Below, piece after piece: positions 27,863-38,120 of a stretch of DNA of 64,000 nucleotides; the first letter of the stretch is position 1; the number at the start of each line of letters is the position of its first letter. The position numbers and the translations under genes are program-made. Below the pieces are notes generated by a model. It was not told the DNA's origin, did no database searches, and saw only the letters and a program-made list of their open reading frames with translations. This DNA comes from Filomicrobium sp. (GTDB lineage Bacteria > Pseudomonadota > Alphaproteobacteria > Rhizobiales > Hyphomicrobiaceae): positions 55,486 to 119,485 of the forward strand of contig JARFQY010000266.1 of NCBI GenBank assembly GCA_029287535.1, read 5' to 3'.

Positions 27863-30732
27863 GTTTTGGAGCCCTCGCGTTCTTGAGTCCGTGGTTGCTG
27901 GCCGGCCTGGCAACGCTGCCACTCATTTATTGGCTGTTGCGCACGACGCCGCCGTTGCCCAAGCGGGTGACCTTTCCGGCGACCCGCATTCTGGCGGACC
28001 TCGAAAACCGGGAGAAGACGCCCGCCAAGACACCTTGGTGGCTGCTCCTGCTACGTCTGCTCGCTGCCGCGCTCATTATTCTGGCGCTCGCCGATCCGAT
28101 CCTTAATCCGGAACGCCAGACGACCCTGAAAGGTTCCGGTCCGCTTGTTATCGTCGTCGATAATGGCTGGGCCGCCGCACCCGGCTGGGACGATCGCAAA
28201 AGCATGATCGACCGGCTGATCAACATGGCTGAAGCCCAGTCCCGGCCGGTGATGATCCTGCCGACCGCCGGAACAGCCGCGAAATCTGCGAAGATCGAAG
28301 CGCCCGCTGCCGCGCGGACCACCGCTCGCGCGCTCGAACCGCTACCCTTCCCGCCCGTCCGCGTCGCCGCAGGCACCGCCTTGCAGGAGCTGCTCGCCGC
28401 GACATCGAGCACCAACGTCAACATCGTCTGGCTGTCCGATGGCGTTGATCACAAGGGACACAGTGGCGAATTTGCCGAGCAGCTCGCCAGCGCTGCCGAC
28501 GGCGGCACCTTCGCAGTTGTCTCCGATCCCTCGAGCACCACCCCGCTCGGCCTGGAAGCCAGAGTCTCCGCCGATGGTGGTCTGGAGGCCAGAGTCCTGC
28601 GCGCCGGAGGTGGAGCCAAAGAGGGCCGGCTGGATGCCTACTCGGCGCGTAGCGAGTTGTTGGGAACGGCAAACTTCACTCTGTCGCAAGGTGAGCGCTC
28701 CCAAGTCGCCGAGTTTGATCTGCCCCTCGAACTGCGCAACCAAGTCACTCGCATCGCCATTTCCGCACAACAGTCCGCCGGTGCTGTCAGCCTGCTCGAT
28801 GCCCGCGCAAGGCGGCAGCGAGTCGGCCTGATTTCGGGTGAGTCCCGTGAACAGGCACAGCCGCTGTTGGCGCCCTTCTACTACATCGAAAAGGCCCTGG
28901 GTCCGACGGCTGAAATCGTCAAGCCGAAGGATAAGAACGTCGCTGCCGGTATTGAGGACGCGCTGAAGCAAAATGCCAGTGTGCTTGTCTTAGCTGATAT
29001 CGGCACCTTGACCGATGAAGCACGCGATGCGACCGCCGCCTGGGTTGAAAAGGGCGGTCTGTTGGTCCGCTTCGCCGGCCCGCGTCTGGAAAAAGGCGGC
29101 GATGATCTGCTGCCGGTGCCATTGCGCATTGGCGGTCGCACGCTGGGTGGCGCATTGTCCTGGTCGACGCCGCAAAAGTTGAACCCGTTTGCGGACACCA
29201 GCCTTTTCGCCGGGCTCGAGGTTCCCGAAGACGTCACCATCAGGCGCCAGGTCCTTGCCGATCCGGCAAGGATCGGAGATCAGATCAGCGTCTGGGCACG
29301 CCTCGAAGATGGCACCCCGCTCGTCACGGCCGCCAAACGCGGCGACGGCTTGGTCGTGCTGTTTCACATTACCGCCAACACCGATTGGTCGAATGTGCCG
29401 ATCTCTGGCCTGTTCGTTGATATGCTGAACCGGATCATAAGTTTGGGCAGACTGGGTGGCCCCGCCAGCGGCGAAATCTCAGGAGCAGCCGCGGTCGATG
29501 CCGCACAGGGCGCAAGTGAGGCAGGCACCCTCAGTCCATTCGAAACCCTTGATGGTTTTGGCCAGCCAGGCCCACCGCCGCCGACAGCACGCGCAATTCC
29601 AGTGGGTGAGTTTGGCAACGTCGTGGCCAGCTCCGATCATCCGCCAGGCTACTACGGTTCATCCGGCGCGCCGCGCGCACTCAATGTCATTCGCCCGGAA
29701 ACCGAACTGAACCCGCTGCCTGCATTACCATCCAGCGCGACGCGCATGGGCTTCTCAAGCGCGGAGGCACAACCGCTCAAACCCTGGTTGCTTGCCATTG
29801 CAATGGCCTTGATCCTGCTTGACATGATCGCGGTTCTGCTCATGCAGGGCGGAGCAAGTCTGCTCAGAGGTGGTGGTAATAGAGTTCGCGCGTCGCTCCT
29901 CGTGGTGGGTCTACTGACCGCCACAAGCGCCATTGTATCCCTGCCATCGCCAACTTTCGCGCAGGCCGGCAGCTCAGTTGAAGCACGCGCACTGCAAGCC
30001 ACCGGCGATGTCACATTCGGTTACGTCATCACCGGCAACGCGCGTGTCGATGAGACAAGCCGCATCGGACTTGCCGGATTGGCTCGAGTCCTCAAGCTGC
30101 GCACCGCGGTCATCCCTGGCGAACCGATGCCGGTCAACATTGTCACCGATGAAATCTCTTTCTTCCCGGTGCTGTATTGGCCAGTTCAGCCCGACGCCGA
30201 TCCGCTACCAGAAAAGACCCTCGCAAAAATCGACGCCTATATGAAACAAGGCGGCATGATCATCTTCGACACCCGCGACCAGGGAACCGGCATGCCATCG
30301 GGGTTGCCTTCAAGCGGGCGCGCACAGACGCCTCTGCAGGCCATCGTCGGGAAACTCGACATTCCACGGCTGGAACCGGTTCCTGAAGGCCACGTACTTA
30401 CCAAGTCGTTCTATCTGCTGCGCCAGTTCCCTGGCCGGTGGGATGGTGGGCAGCTATGGGTTGAAGCCGGCGGCGTGCCTGACGCAACCGCACCACGCGA
30501 AGCCCGCCGCGCCGACGGCGTTACATCGATCCTTATAACGTCGAATGATTTCGCGTCAGCTTGGGCCCTGGACCCACGAGGACGCCCTCTTTATCCGACG
30601 GTTCCTGGTGGGGAAATCCAGCGCGAAATGGCATTCCGCACCGGCATCAACATTGTCATGCATGCATTGACCGGCAACTACAAGGCCGATCAGGTCCACG
30701 TCCCGGCTCTGCTGGAACGCTTGGGCCAATAG
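27859..30732 (+). CDS. BatA-like N-terminus plus DUF4159-type C-terminal domain membrane protein
   Basis: GALAFLSPWLLAGLATLPLIYWLLRTTPPLPKRVTFPATRIL; C-term FGYVITGNARVDETSRIGLAGLARVLKLRTAV. Confidence 0.9.
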   Translation: MSFGALAFLSPWLLAGLATLPLIYWLLRTTPPLPKRVTFPATRILADLENREKTPAKTPWWLLLLRLLAAALIILALADPILNPERQTTLKGSGPLVIVVDNGWAAAPGWDDRKSMIDRLINMAEAQSRPVMILPTAGTAAKSAKIEAPAAARTTARALEPLPFPPVRVAAGTALQELLAATSSTNVNIVWLSDGVDHKGHSGEFAEQLASAADGGTFAVVSDPSSTTPLGLEARVSADGGLEARVLRAGGGAKEGRLDAYSARSELLGTANFTLSQGERSQVAEFDLPLELRNQVTRIAISAQQSAGAVSLLDARARRQRVGLISGESREQAQPLLAPFYYIEKALGPTAEIVKPKDKNVAAGIEDALKQNASVLVLADIGTLTDEARDATAAWVEKGGLLVRFAGPRLEKGGDDLLPVPLRIGGRTLGGALSWSTPQKLNPFADTSLFAGLEVPEDVTIRRQVLADPARIGDQISVWARLEDGTPLVTAAKRGDGLVVLFHITANTDWSNVPISGLFVDMLNRIISLGRLGGPASGEISGAAAVDAAQGASEAGTLSPFETLDGFGQPGPPPPTARAIPVGEFGNVVASSDHPPGYYGSSGAPRALNVIRPETELNPLPALPSSATRMGFSSAEAQPLKPWLLAIAMALILLDMIAVLLMQGGASLLRGGGNRVRASLLVVGLLTATSAIVSLPSPTFAQAGSSVEARALQATGDVTFGYVITGNARVDETSRIGLAGLARVLKLRTAVIPGEPMPVNIVTDEISFFPVLYWPVQPDADPLPEKTLAKIDAYMKQGGMIIFDTRDQGTGMPSGLPSSGRAQTPLQAIVGKLDIPRLEPVPEGHVLTKSFYLLRQFPGRWDGGQLWVEAGGVPDATAPREARRADGVTSILITSNDFASAWALDPRGRPLYPTVPGGEIQREMAFRTGINIVMHALTGNYKADQVHVPALLERLGQ

Positions 30733-30748
30733 TGGAGTCACCGCCTTT

Positions 30749-32884
30749 ATGAACTGGTCGATAGACTTCGCCCCATTGATTCCAATGCCCTTGTTCTGGG
30801 TGCTCTTGGCGCTGGCGGCACTGCTCATCGGACTCTTGCTCTTCCGCCGCACGCGCGGTGCATCGTTACGCAGCCTCGCCGTCATTGCGTTGCTGCTCGC
30901 ATTGGCGAACCCAACCTTGCGCGAGGAAGAACGCGATTATCTGGCCAACATCGCCATCGTTGTCGTCGATGAAAGCACCAGTCAGGCTTTGGCCGGGCGC
31001 CCCGAGCAGACGGCGTCAATCCGCAAGGAACTGGAAACGCGTCTGGGCGGTATCGACAATCTCGACGTCAAGTGGGTCACGGCCAAGTCGGGCACTGACG
31101 GCCGCGCCACCGGCACCGAGCTGTTCACCGCCTTGAACAAGGCACTTGCCAATACGCCCCCCGATCGCGTCGCCGGTGCCATCATGATCACCGACGGCCA
31201 AGCCCATGACGTGCCCGAGACTGCCGGCGCCCTGGGTTTTGATGCGCCCGTTCATGCTCTTCTCACTGGCCGTCCCGGCGAATTCGATCGTCGCATCGAA
31301 ATCTTGACGGCACCGCGATACGGCATCGTGGGGCAATCCCGCGACATCGAACTTCGCGTCGTGGAAACGGGCAAAACCGGCACCCGAAGCTCTGCGGTTC
31401 GCCTCAAAATTCGCCGCGAAGGCCAGCCTGACGAAACCCGAATAACAACCATCGGCCGCAAGGAATCGATCGAGCTGCCCTTCCCGCACGCCGGCACGAA
31501 TATTCTTGAGGTCGAACTCGAAACCGCCGATGGCGAACTCACACCCGCCAACAATCGCGTGGTTGTCGCCGCCGAAGGCGTCCGTGAGAACCTGCGTGTC
31601 CTTTTGGTCTCCGGTGAACCGCACGCCGGCGAGCGGACATGGCGCAATCTGCTCAAGTCCGACGCCGCAGTCGACCTCGTCCACTTCACCATTCTGCGGC
31701 CTCCTGAAAAACAGGATGGCACGCCGATCAACCAACTTTCGCTGATTGCCTTCCCGACGCGAGAACTGTTCTCCGACAAGATCAACGACTTCGATCTCAT
31801 CATCTTCGACCGCTACAAGCACCGCGGCATTCTGCGGCTGGGCTACTACGACAACATTGCCCGTTACGTGAATGAGCATGGTGGCGCCGTCCTCATCGCC
31901 GCCGGCGATGATTTTGCCGGCCGGTTCAGTCTGTTTCGAACGCCACTCAGCCCGGTCATTCCCGCAACGCCACTCGGCCGTGTGATCGAAACACCCTTCA
32001 AGCCGAAACTGTCCGTCGACGGCGCCAGACACCCGGTGACAAGGAATCTTCCTGGGGCCGGCCCCGAGGACGGCGATCCAAGCTGGGGACGCTGGTTCCG
32101 CCAGGTCGACGTCAATGTCCGCACCAACCGCGGTCGCATCCTGATGAATGGCGCCGAAGACAAACCACTACTTGTCCTCGACCGCCGCGGTGAAGGACGC
32201 ATTGCCCTGCTGACGTCCGATCATGCCTGGCTTTGGGCCCGAGGCTTTGAGGGCGGCGGCCCCCACTCCGATCTCTTGCGCAAGCTGTCGCACTGGCTGA
32301 TGAAGGAGCCCGATCTCGAGGACGAGCGCCTGATGGCCACCGCCAAGGGCCTTGATCTCACCGTCGAACGCCACTCCATGTCCGAAACGATCGATCCAAT
32401 CACGATCCTGACGCCGGGCGGCAAGAAGGTGAACATCGACCTGCAGCCAGCTTCACCGGGCATTTGGCGCGGCACCATAAAGGTCGATTTACCGGGGCTG
32501 TACAAAGCCGAAACCGATGCCCTTCCGCCGGTCGGCAAACTCTCGGCCGTCGCCTACGCCGGCACCGAAGATACCCGCGAAATGAGCGAAGTCACCGCCA
32601 CCGACAAGAAGCTCGAATCGATCGCTGAAGAAACCGGCGGCGGCATCGTCTGGACAAAGACAACAGGACTCCTGGCCAGCAGCGACCCGGCCGCCGTAAC
32701 GATGCCGCGCATCTCAATGTTGAAGAATGCCCGCGTTCTGGCTGGTTCCGGCTGGCTTGGCCTCAAAGACCGGCAGGCGTACGTCACACGCGGCGTCAAA
32801 CTGACCCCGATGTTCACCGGCTTTATTGCTCTGGCGATGCTCCTGGGACTGATGTCGCTGGCCTGGTGGCGCGAAGGGCGCTAA
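30749..32884 (+). CDS. Large membrane protein of MoxR/DUF58 cluster (VWA/glutamine amidotransferase-like)
   Basis: TM segments at both ends, ITDGQAHD, RGEGRIALLTSDHAWLWARGFEGGGPHSDLLRKLSHWLMKEPDLEDERL. Confidence 0.88.
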   Translation: MNWSIDFAPLIPMPLFWVLLALAALLIGLLLFRRTRGASLRSLAVIALLLALANPTLREEERDYLANIAIVVVDESTSQALAGRPEQTASIRKELETRLGGIDNLDVKWVTAKSGTDGRATGTELFTALNKALANTPPDRVAGAIMITDGQAHDVPETAGALGFDAPVHALLTGRPGEFDRRIEILTAPRYGIVGQSRDIELRVVETGKTGTRSSAVRLKIRREGQPDETRITTIGRKESIELPFPHAGTNILEVELETADGELTPANNRVVVAAEGVRENLRVLLVSGEPHAGERTWRNLLKSDAAVDLVHFTILRPPEKQDGTPINQLSLIAFPTRELFSDKINDFDLIIFDRYKHRGILRLGYYDNIARYVNEHGGAVLIAAGDDFAGRFSLFRTPLSPVIPATPLGRVIETPFKPKLSVDGARHPVTRNLPGAGPEDGDPSWGRWFRQVDVNVRTNRGRILMNGAEDKPLLVLDRRGEGRIALLTSDHAWLWARGFEGGGPHSDLLRKLSHWLMKEPDLEDERLMATAKGLDLTVERHSMSETIDPITILTPGGKKVNIDLQPASPGIWRGTIKVDLPGLYKAETDALPPVGKLSAVAYAGTEDTREMSEVTATDKKLESIAEETGGGIVWTKTTGLLASSDPAAVTMPRISMLKNARVLAGSGWLGLKDRQAYVTRGVKLTPMFTGFIALAMLLGLMSLAWWREGR

Positions 32885-33072
32885 TCGTCGCCCCTTCTCG
32901 TTGCCACGAGGCACAGAACTCACGCCACCCAGGCCGTCGGGAGCTGGAACCCCGACGGTCGACCGTGGTTCATCACTGTTTTCCGCACTCGATAACACCG
33001 TTTCCTTCCGCAATTGTCGCGACTCACCGTACCTTGCGCGGCAAACCGATTCTCTTTGGCGGATGAAAACGC

Positions 33073-34581
33073 ATGACTTTGGCCTTTCACATCATCCGGG
33101 CAGCCCATGCTTCCGGCACGCACCACAAGCTGGCTCTGGACGCCCTGCGCCTCCTCCATGGACCCGAAGCACCGGCATGGAGGCGGTTCTTCCTGGCCAA
33201 TGCCAAGCACTACGTTGAGGGCGCCAAAGCTCCTGACAAGGAATTCAAGGACTTCAAGAACCACGTTCTCCACCCGTCCGACGATTATTGGGGTGGTGCG
33301 CCTGAAAAAGCGCGCAACTGGTACCGGCACCTGGTCGAGGCACTGAAAACCAAGGATTGGACCGAGGCGGCCTGGTGCGCGGGGATCGTGTCGCACTACT
33401 ACACCGACCCTGTGCAACCGTTTCACACCGCCCAGTCCGAAGCCGAAAACGCCATCCATCGCGCCACCGAATGGTCGATCAGCAAATCCTATGATTCCCT
33501 GATTGCCGAGGCCTTGCAGCGCCGCGCAACGGCCGCTCCGGTCCCTGGGACAGGCGATCATTGGCTGCAGGAATACGTATGTCTGGGCGCCGAAACGAGC
33601 CACCAGCACTACGAGCGGCTCCTAGCGCATTACGATATCAACATCGGCGTGGTCGATCCGCAAAAAGGCCTCGACCCGGTCGGCCGTAAGCTCATCGGCG
33701 ACCTGTTGGTCTTCGCCAAAACCGGGTTCGCCCACATCGTCGACCGCGCCGTTGAGGAGGCAGGGATTCCTCCCCCCAGGGTGAACATCACCGCACAAGC
33801 CGCACTGGGCAGTCTCACGATCCCGGTCCGCTGGGTCTTGAACCGAATTGAGGATACGAATGTCCGCCGGCAGGTCGAAGCCATGCACGATGAGCTGCTT
33901 ACCACCGGCAAGGTCGAAAAGACTCTGCCCGACGACGACCGCGCCATTCGGGAACTCCATAAAACCGAGGTTCTTGCCCCAAGAGCCGCTAGCCGCGCCG
34001 CCGAACGCGCCAAGCGCGTCAAGAGCGGCCGCGACAAGACCGCTCGTCGGAGCCTTCTCAGCATGGCGCCGGCCAAGCGGGCTCCCGCGGCCGATGACAC
34101 CGCAAAGCCCTTGCCGGATCTCCCGGCCAAGAGCCCGCCCACGCGCGACTTGCGTTACTACCTGGCGCTCGACAGTGATGTCGAGGCGGCCCCATCGATT
34201 GGCCGGAAAATAAGCGAGCGGCTGGAAGGGGTAGGTATCTTCAAAGTCTCCGACCTTCTTGCCGCCGATCCCGCCGAAGTAGCCTCCGGTCTGGATGACA
34301 GCCGCATCACCGAATCCACTGTAGACCGCTGGAAGGATGAGGCACGACTGATGCTCTCGATTCCAGGCCTTCGCGTAACACCATCCAAGTTGCTGGTCGC
34401 CGCCGGCTATCGCACCAGCGATCAAATCGCCAAGGCGGAACCGCAGGAGCTTTCCGCGGCGATCCTTACATACGCCTCCACTCCGGCGGGCCAGAAAATG
34501 CTGCGCGAAGGCGATCCACCTGACATTGAGAAGATCAAGTCCTGGATTGACGCCGCCCACGCAACCTCAAAGGCGGCGTGA
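33073..34581 (+). CDS. Zinc-dependent phospholipase C/S1-P1-like domain fused to C-terminal DUF4332-like helix-hairpin-helix region
   Basis: N-term AWCAGIVSHYYTDPVQPFHT; C-term IGRKISERLEGVGIFKVSDLLAADPAEVA and TPSKLLVAAGYRTSDQIAKAEPQELSAAI. Confidence 0.82.
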   Translation: MTLAFHIIRAAHASGTHHKLALDALRLLHGPEAPAWRRFFLANAKHYVEGAKAPDKEFKDFKNHVLHPSDDYWGGAPEKARNWYRHLVEALKTKDWTEAAWCAGIVSHYYTDPVQPFHTAQSEAENAIHRATEWSISKSYDSLIAEALQRRATAAPVPGTGDHWLQEYVCLGAETSHQHYERLLAHYDINIGVVDPQKGLDPVGRKLIGDLLVFAKTGFAHIVDRAVEEAGIPPPRVNITAQAALGSLTIPVRWVLNRIEDTNVRRQVEAMHDELLTTGKVEKTLPDDDRAIRELHKTEVLAPRAASRAAERAKRVKSGRDKTARRSLLSMAPAKRAPAADDTAKPLPDLPAKSPPTRDLRYYLALDSDVEAAPSIGRKISERLEGVGIFKVSDLLAADPAEVASGLDDSRITESTVDRWKDEARLMLSIPGLRVTPSKLLVAAGYRTSDQIAKAEPQELSAAILTYASTPAGQKMLREGDPPDIEKIKSWIDAAHATSKAA

Positions 34582-34593
34582 CGCTCAACTTAT

Positions 34594-35823
34594 CTATTTG
34601 TCGAGCTTAAACCCGCCTGCCGGCGTCCTCTTGGGCTGCAGCACGACAAAGAAGAATGCCACAACCACAATCAGGAAGATGCCTCCAAACGTCCAGAACG
34701 TCGCGCCGCTGCCCGCGACGCGCACGGCGTAGTCGATAATCGTCTGATAGTTCGCCGCCGCCACCAGGGAACCAACCACACCAGCCATTCGGCCCATGCT
34801 TTCAAAATCCTTGTCCGCCTGGTCATAGGATTTGAAGAAGTAGAAGACGAGCAATAGCGCCCACAGCACATAGGCCGCCAGAATAAGCGGAGAAACGTCG
34901 CGATAAACGCTGGCGTGCGCGGTGCCGTAAAGCAGTCCCGAGGATTGCAGGAACGCGAGGTTCATCAATGGCCACACCAGCATTGCCGCGGCGCCGATCA
35001 AGACACCGCGTTGCAGCTTGCCGAGATACGGCTCGTAGTGTGCCTCCAGCGTTTTATGCCGCACCACCAGCAAAAGCGCGATGGTGAAAACAAGCAGCAA
35101 GAAGAACACCTTGAACGGCAACAGATAGCGATGGATCAGGCCGGTCAGGGCGCGGTTGCCTTCATCCTCATACATCGATGAAAGAGCCTGCGAAAACCGT
35201 GCCTGCGCCTTGCAGCAACTCTCCGCATCGATAAGGCTTTGCGTTGCGAAACAGTAGCGTCTTGCCTTGCGTTCCGGATGATCGCCAATCAAAGGGTCGG
35301 GCGAGCAGTCCCGAACGAATTTCGACATGCCCGCGCGTTTCTTGGCTTCCTTGCGGACCGAGGCAAGCGAGTTCACCACCGGAGCGCGATCACACACGCC
35401 ACCAGCTTGCGCGCAGCCGGCAGGCTCTCCCTGGTCCATCTCGAGGACGGCGGGCTTAATCTCGAACATTGACTTCAAGGCACCGCCGCTGCCGATGACG
35501 CTTCCGGCGATGAGTGACAACAAGATTGCCACCATATAGCCGATCATGAACCGGACCTTGCCGTTCGGAACGTACTTCCAGTACAGATCAACCAGGATTG
35601 AGGCTGGAACGTAGAGTGCGATCAGCGCCAGCACACCGAACGTTGGAAAGAAAACAAACAGGTGCGAATAGTAGGCCGCAAGCGCCGTCCAATCGGTGCC
35701 GACATCGGCACCAAATTTTTCCACGAGACCAAACTCGTAATATAGAGCCGCCGTGGTCGCGATGAACGACAAAGCCAGAATAATGAAATTCACCGCAACG
35801 AAGATACGTGCCCCAGCTGACAT
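34594..35823 (-). CDS. Multi-TM hypothetical protein with Cys-rich extramembrane segment
   Basis: 409 aa; segment ...AGCAQAGGVCDRAP...RDCSPD...RRYCFATQSLIDAESCCKAQARF. Confidence 0.85.
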   Translation of the reverse strand: MSAGARIFVAVNFIILALSFIATTAALYYEFGLVEKFGADVGTDWTALAAYYSHLFVFFPTFGVLALIALYVPASILVDLYWKYVPNGKVRFMIGYMVAILLSLIAGSVIGSGGALKSMFEIKPAVLEMDQGEPAGCAQAGGVCDRAPVVNSLASVRKEAKKRAGMSKFVRDCSPDPLIGDHPERKARRYCFATQSLIDAESCCKAQARFSQALSSMYEDEGNRALTGLIHRYLLPFKVFFLLLVFTIALLLVVRHKTLEAHYEPYLGKLQRGVLIGAAAMLVWPLMNLAFLQSSGLLYGTAHASVYRDVSPLILAAYVLWALLLVFYFFKSYDQADKDFESMGRMAGVVGSLVAAANYQTIIDYAVRVAGSGATFWTFGGIFLIVVVAFFFVVLQPKRTPAGGFKLDK

Positions 35824-36030
35824 ACTAAGCCCCCGTAGAGTATCTGTCGGCCGGTAACGAAGCGCGTTGGCGGCTCGGTGACAAGCGAGATTCGTATGCG
35901 GTTGAAGCTGAATGCGAAGTCAGACGGCAGAACACAAGCAAGCTGTGGCCTTGTTGGCACGGTCAGCCCCCTTGCAAGTACAGCTGCTGCGTCAAAAATA
36001 GTCCTGTGAGACGATATTTGGAGCCGATTC

Positions 36031-36450
36031 ATGGATGCTCGCGCCTACCTATCAAACCTACTGGCCTTTTCCGGCATCCTTCTAGCCCTTGGTTTCCTTT
36101 TGTACTTCGGTGCCGGTGACCGCTGGTTCAGCTTTTATGGGGCGGCCAGTCTGGTCCTTGTTGGCGTCCTGTTCGCGGGCTGGTTGATCTTCAAGCGTTA
36201 CGGGACCCTGGGCCTGCGCCGCTGGCCGGCAATGCTGGTTTTGCTCCTGATCGCCACGGCCTGCGTCGTCCAAATCGCATTCTGGTATATGTTTTTCTCA
36301 AGCGGCCCGCAGGGCTTAGGCCTCGCGGCCGGCCGATCCATGGTCTACCCGATGATTGAGCCATGGATCCCGCTTGCCGGCGGGCTATCCGCCGTCGCGG
36401 TTGTCTGGCTGCTTGGGCGCGGCCTATATGACAACGAGCAAGCAACCTGA
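36031..36450 (+). CDS. Hypothetical small membrane protein (4 predicted TM)
   Basis: 139 aa strongly hydrophobic ORF in a clear intergenic position. Confidence 0.8.
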   Translation: MDARAYLSNLLAFSGILLALGFLLYFGAGDRWFSFYGAASLVLVGVLFAGWLIFKRYGTLGLRRWPAMLVLLLIATACVVQIAFWYMFFSSGPQGLGLAAGRSMVYPMIEPWIPLAGGLSAVAVVWLLGRGLYDNEQAT

Positions 36451-36533
36451 AAGATTACGGCACGCCGCTGAGACCGCCGCCGGCCGAACTAACCGACACC
36501 AGAAATCCACGACATAACTCGCAGGGAACCCCC

Positions 36534-37043
36534 ATGGATAGTGACGCTCTAAAGGCACTTCAGGCGCCCCTCAAGGACCGCTACCGGCAGGACCCTGGCT
36601 CCGCCATCATCACGCTCAAGGCCGAAGGACGCCTGGGTGAGGGTGTCAGCTGCAGCCTGCAGACCCACAAAGCCCTTGTTGAAGCGGGTCTCCATCCGGC
36701 GACCGGCGGAAGCGGCATTGAGGCCTGCTCCGGCGACATGCTTCTTGAAGCGTTAGTAGCCTGCGCCGGGGTCACGCTGAAGGCGGTCGCGACCGCCCTC
36801 GAATTGCCTCTGACATCCGGAACCGTCACGGCCGAGGGCGATCTCGACTTTCGCGGCACCTTGGGAGTCGACCGCGAGGCCCCGGTCGGCTTTCGCGCAA
36901 TTCGCTTGCGCTTCGATCTCAAAGGCAAGTTATCCGATGAGCAAAAGGCCACTCTGGCCAAGCTGACGGAGCGCTATTGCGTGGTTTATCAAACGGTCTG
37001 CCAGGCGACCCCCGTCGATACGCAGTTCTCGGTAAATAGCTGA
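36534..37043 (+). CDS. OsmC family protein
   Basis: GSGIEACSGDMLLEALVACAGVTLKAVATAL, TERYCVVYQTV. Confidence 0.92.
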   Translation: MDSDALKALQAPLKDRYRQDPGSAIITLKAEGRLGEGVSCSLQTHKALVEAGLHPATGGSGIEACSGDMLLEALVACAGVTLKAVATALELPLTSGTVTAEGDLDFRGTLGVDREAPVGFRAIRLRFDLKGKLSDEQKATLAKLTERYCVVYQTVCQATPVDTQFSVNS

Positions 37044-37148
37044 TTGCCGCGGCAACACGAGATCCGGAGCGGTATCTCATGGACACACCCATTCGCCCAG
37101 CTGCTCCCTACGCCGTAACGTCGCTCGACTTTGACCGCACAACAAGGC

Positions 37149-37697
37149 ATGTTGCAATCGAAGCGGGTACCCAAGTTCGAGGGAGTGAAGGTTGTGTTCG
37201 GGCGTAGTAATCACCAACAGCCGCCACCGGTCGGCAATCACGTCACCCAGTCGAATCCGCTGCCGGTCCAACCGGGCACTACGGCTCCACCGCCGGGCGT
37301 GGCAGCCCCCACCTCCGTCACCGCCTCCGTTATCGGCGACGATCTTGCGATCGTGGGCCAAAACATCACGGTGGTTTCCCAAAGCGCTCTGCACATCGAT
37401 GGCGTCATTGAGGGAAATATCAACGGTCAAGAGGTCGTCGTGGGCCCCAATGGAAAAGTGACCGGTACCGTGACCGCCAACGTCATCAAAATTGAGGGCG
37501 AAGTCCATGGCGCCCTGAAAGGTGCGTCGGTGGCGCTCATGCCCAGCGCACGCGTTGATGGAGACATCTTCCATCAGATGCTTGCGATTTCCGAAGGTGC
37601 GCAGTTCGACGGGCGTGTTCGTCGGCCGCAGGACATCTCGGAGGTGACTCCAAATCTGGACCCCAGCTCGATTCAGGCAAGCGGACACCGCGACTAA
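37149..37697 (+). CDS. Bactofilin family protein (second copy)
   Basis: VIGDDLAIVGQNITVVSQSALHIDGVIEGNINGQEVVVGPNGKVTGTVTANVIKIEGEVHGALKG; ATG 37149 or TTG 37131. Confidence 0.92.
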   Translation: MLQSKRVPKFEGVKVVFGRSNHQQPPPVGNHVTQSNPLPVQPGTTAPPPGVAAPTSVTASVIGDDLAIVGQNITVVSQSALHIDGVIEGNINGQEVVVGPNGKVTGTVTANVIKIEGEVHGALKGASVALMPSARVDGDIFHQMLAISEGAQFDGRVRRPQDISEVTPNLDPSSIQASGHRD

Positions 37698-37731
37698 CCA
37701 ACGCCTAGCCTTATGAATCCTTGCGGCATTT

Positions 37732-37755
37732 GTCCGGCGGCTCGAAACGCCGGAC
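37732..37755. terminator. 8-bp hairpin GTCCGGCG/CGCCGGAC between convergent genes
   Basis: Arms 37732..37739 and 37748..37755. Confidence 0.45.
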
Positions 37756-37776
37756 CCGTTCTGTCGTTTCAACGAG

Positions 37777-38088
37777 CTAGAAGGCCCCGCGCGGTCGCGG
37801 TGCGATGGTCGCGCAGTTGTTGCGGACTCGGATATCCTGTCCGATGAACTGGCAAATCTCCCGCTTCCTGTTTGGATTGTTTCGAATCTCACGCGCCGAG
37901 ACCCTCGTCCCGTATTCCCGCGCGACCTTTGCCAGATAGTTATCTTGGCAGTACGGCGTTGCCAGTCGGCTGCCGTCGACAAGTTGATAGCCATTCTTGC
38001 ACTTGATGCGCGCGCTGGCCGGATCAGCGGGAAAAAACGAAACAGCAAAACTGCAAACCACTGCGGCAAGACCAACAGAGTAATTCAT
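37777..38088 (-). CDS. Small secreted Cys-containing protein, unknown function
   Basis: Signal peptide MNYSVGLAAVVCSFAVSFFPADPASA; mature part with four Cys. Confidence 0.75.
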   Translation of the reverse strand: MNYSVGLAAVVCSFAVSFFPADPASARIKCKNGYQLVDGSRLATPYCQDNYLAKVAREYGTRVSAREIRNNPNRKREICQFIGQDIRVRNNCATIAPRPRGAF

Positions 38089-38120
38089 CACGATAGCTCC
38101 TTGCGACGCGCAGAGCTTCG

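Noticed and set aside
31016-32032. 338-aa minus-strand ORF
   Set aside because: Antisense to the large membrane protein of the moxR cluster; no recognisable motif.
33622-34560. 312-aa minus-strand ORF
   Set aside because: Antisense to the PLC-like/DUF4332 gene; shadow ORF.
37077-38075. 332-aa minus-strand ORF
   Set aside because: Overlaps the plus-strand bactofilin and the small Cys protein in another frame; no protein-like features.
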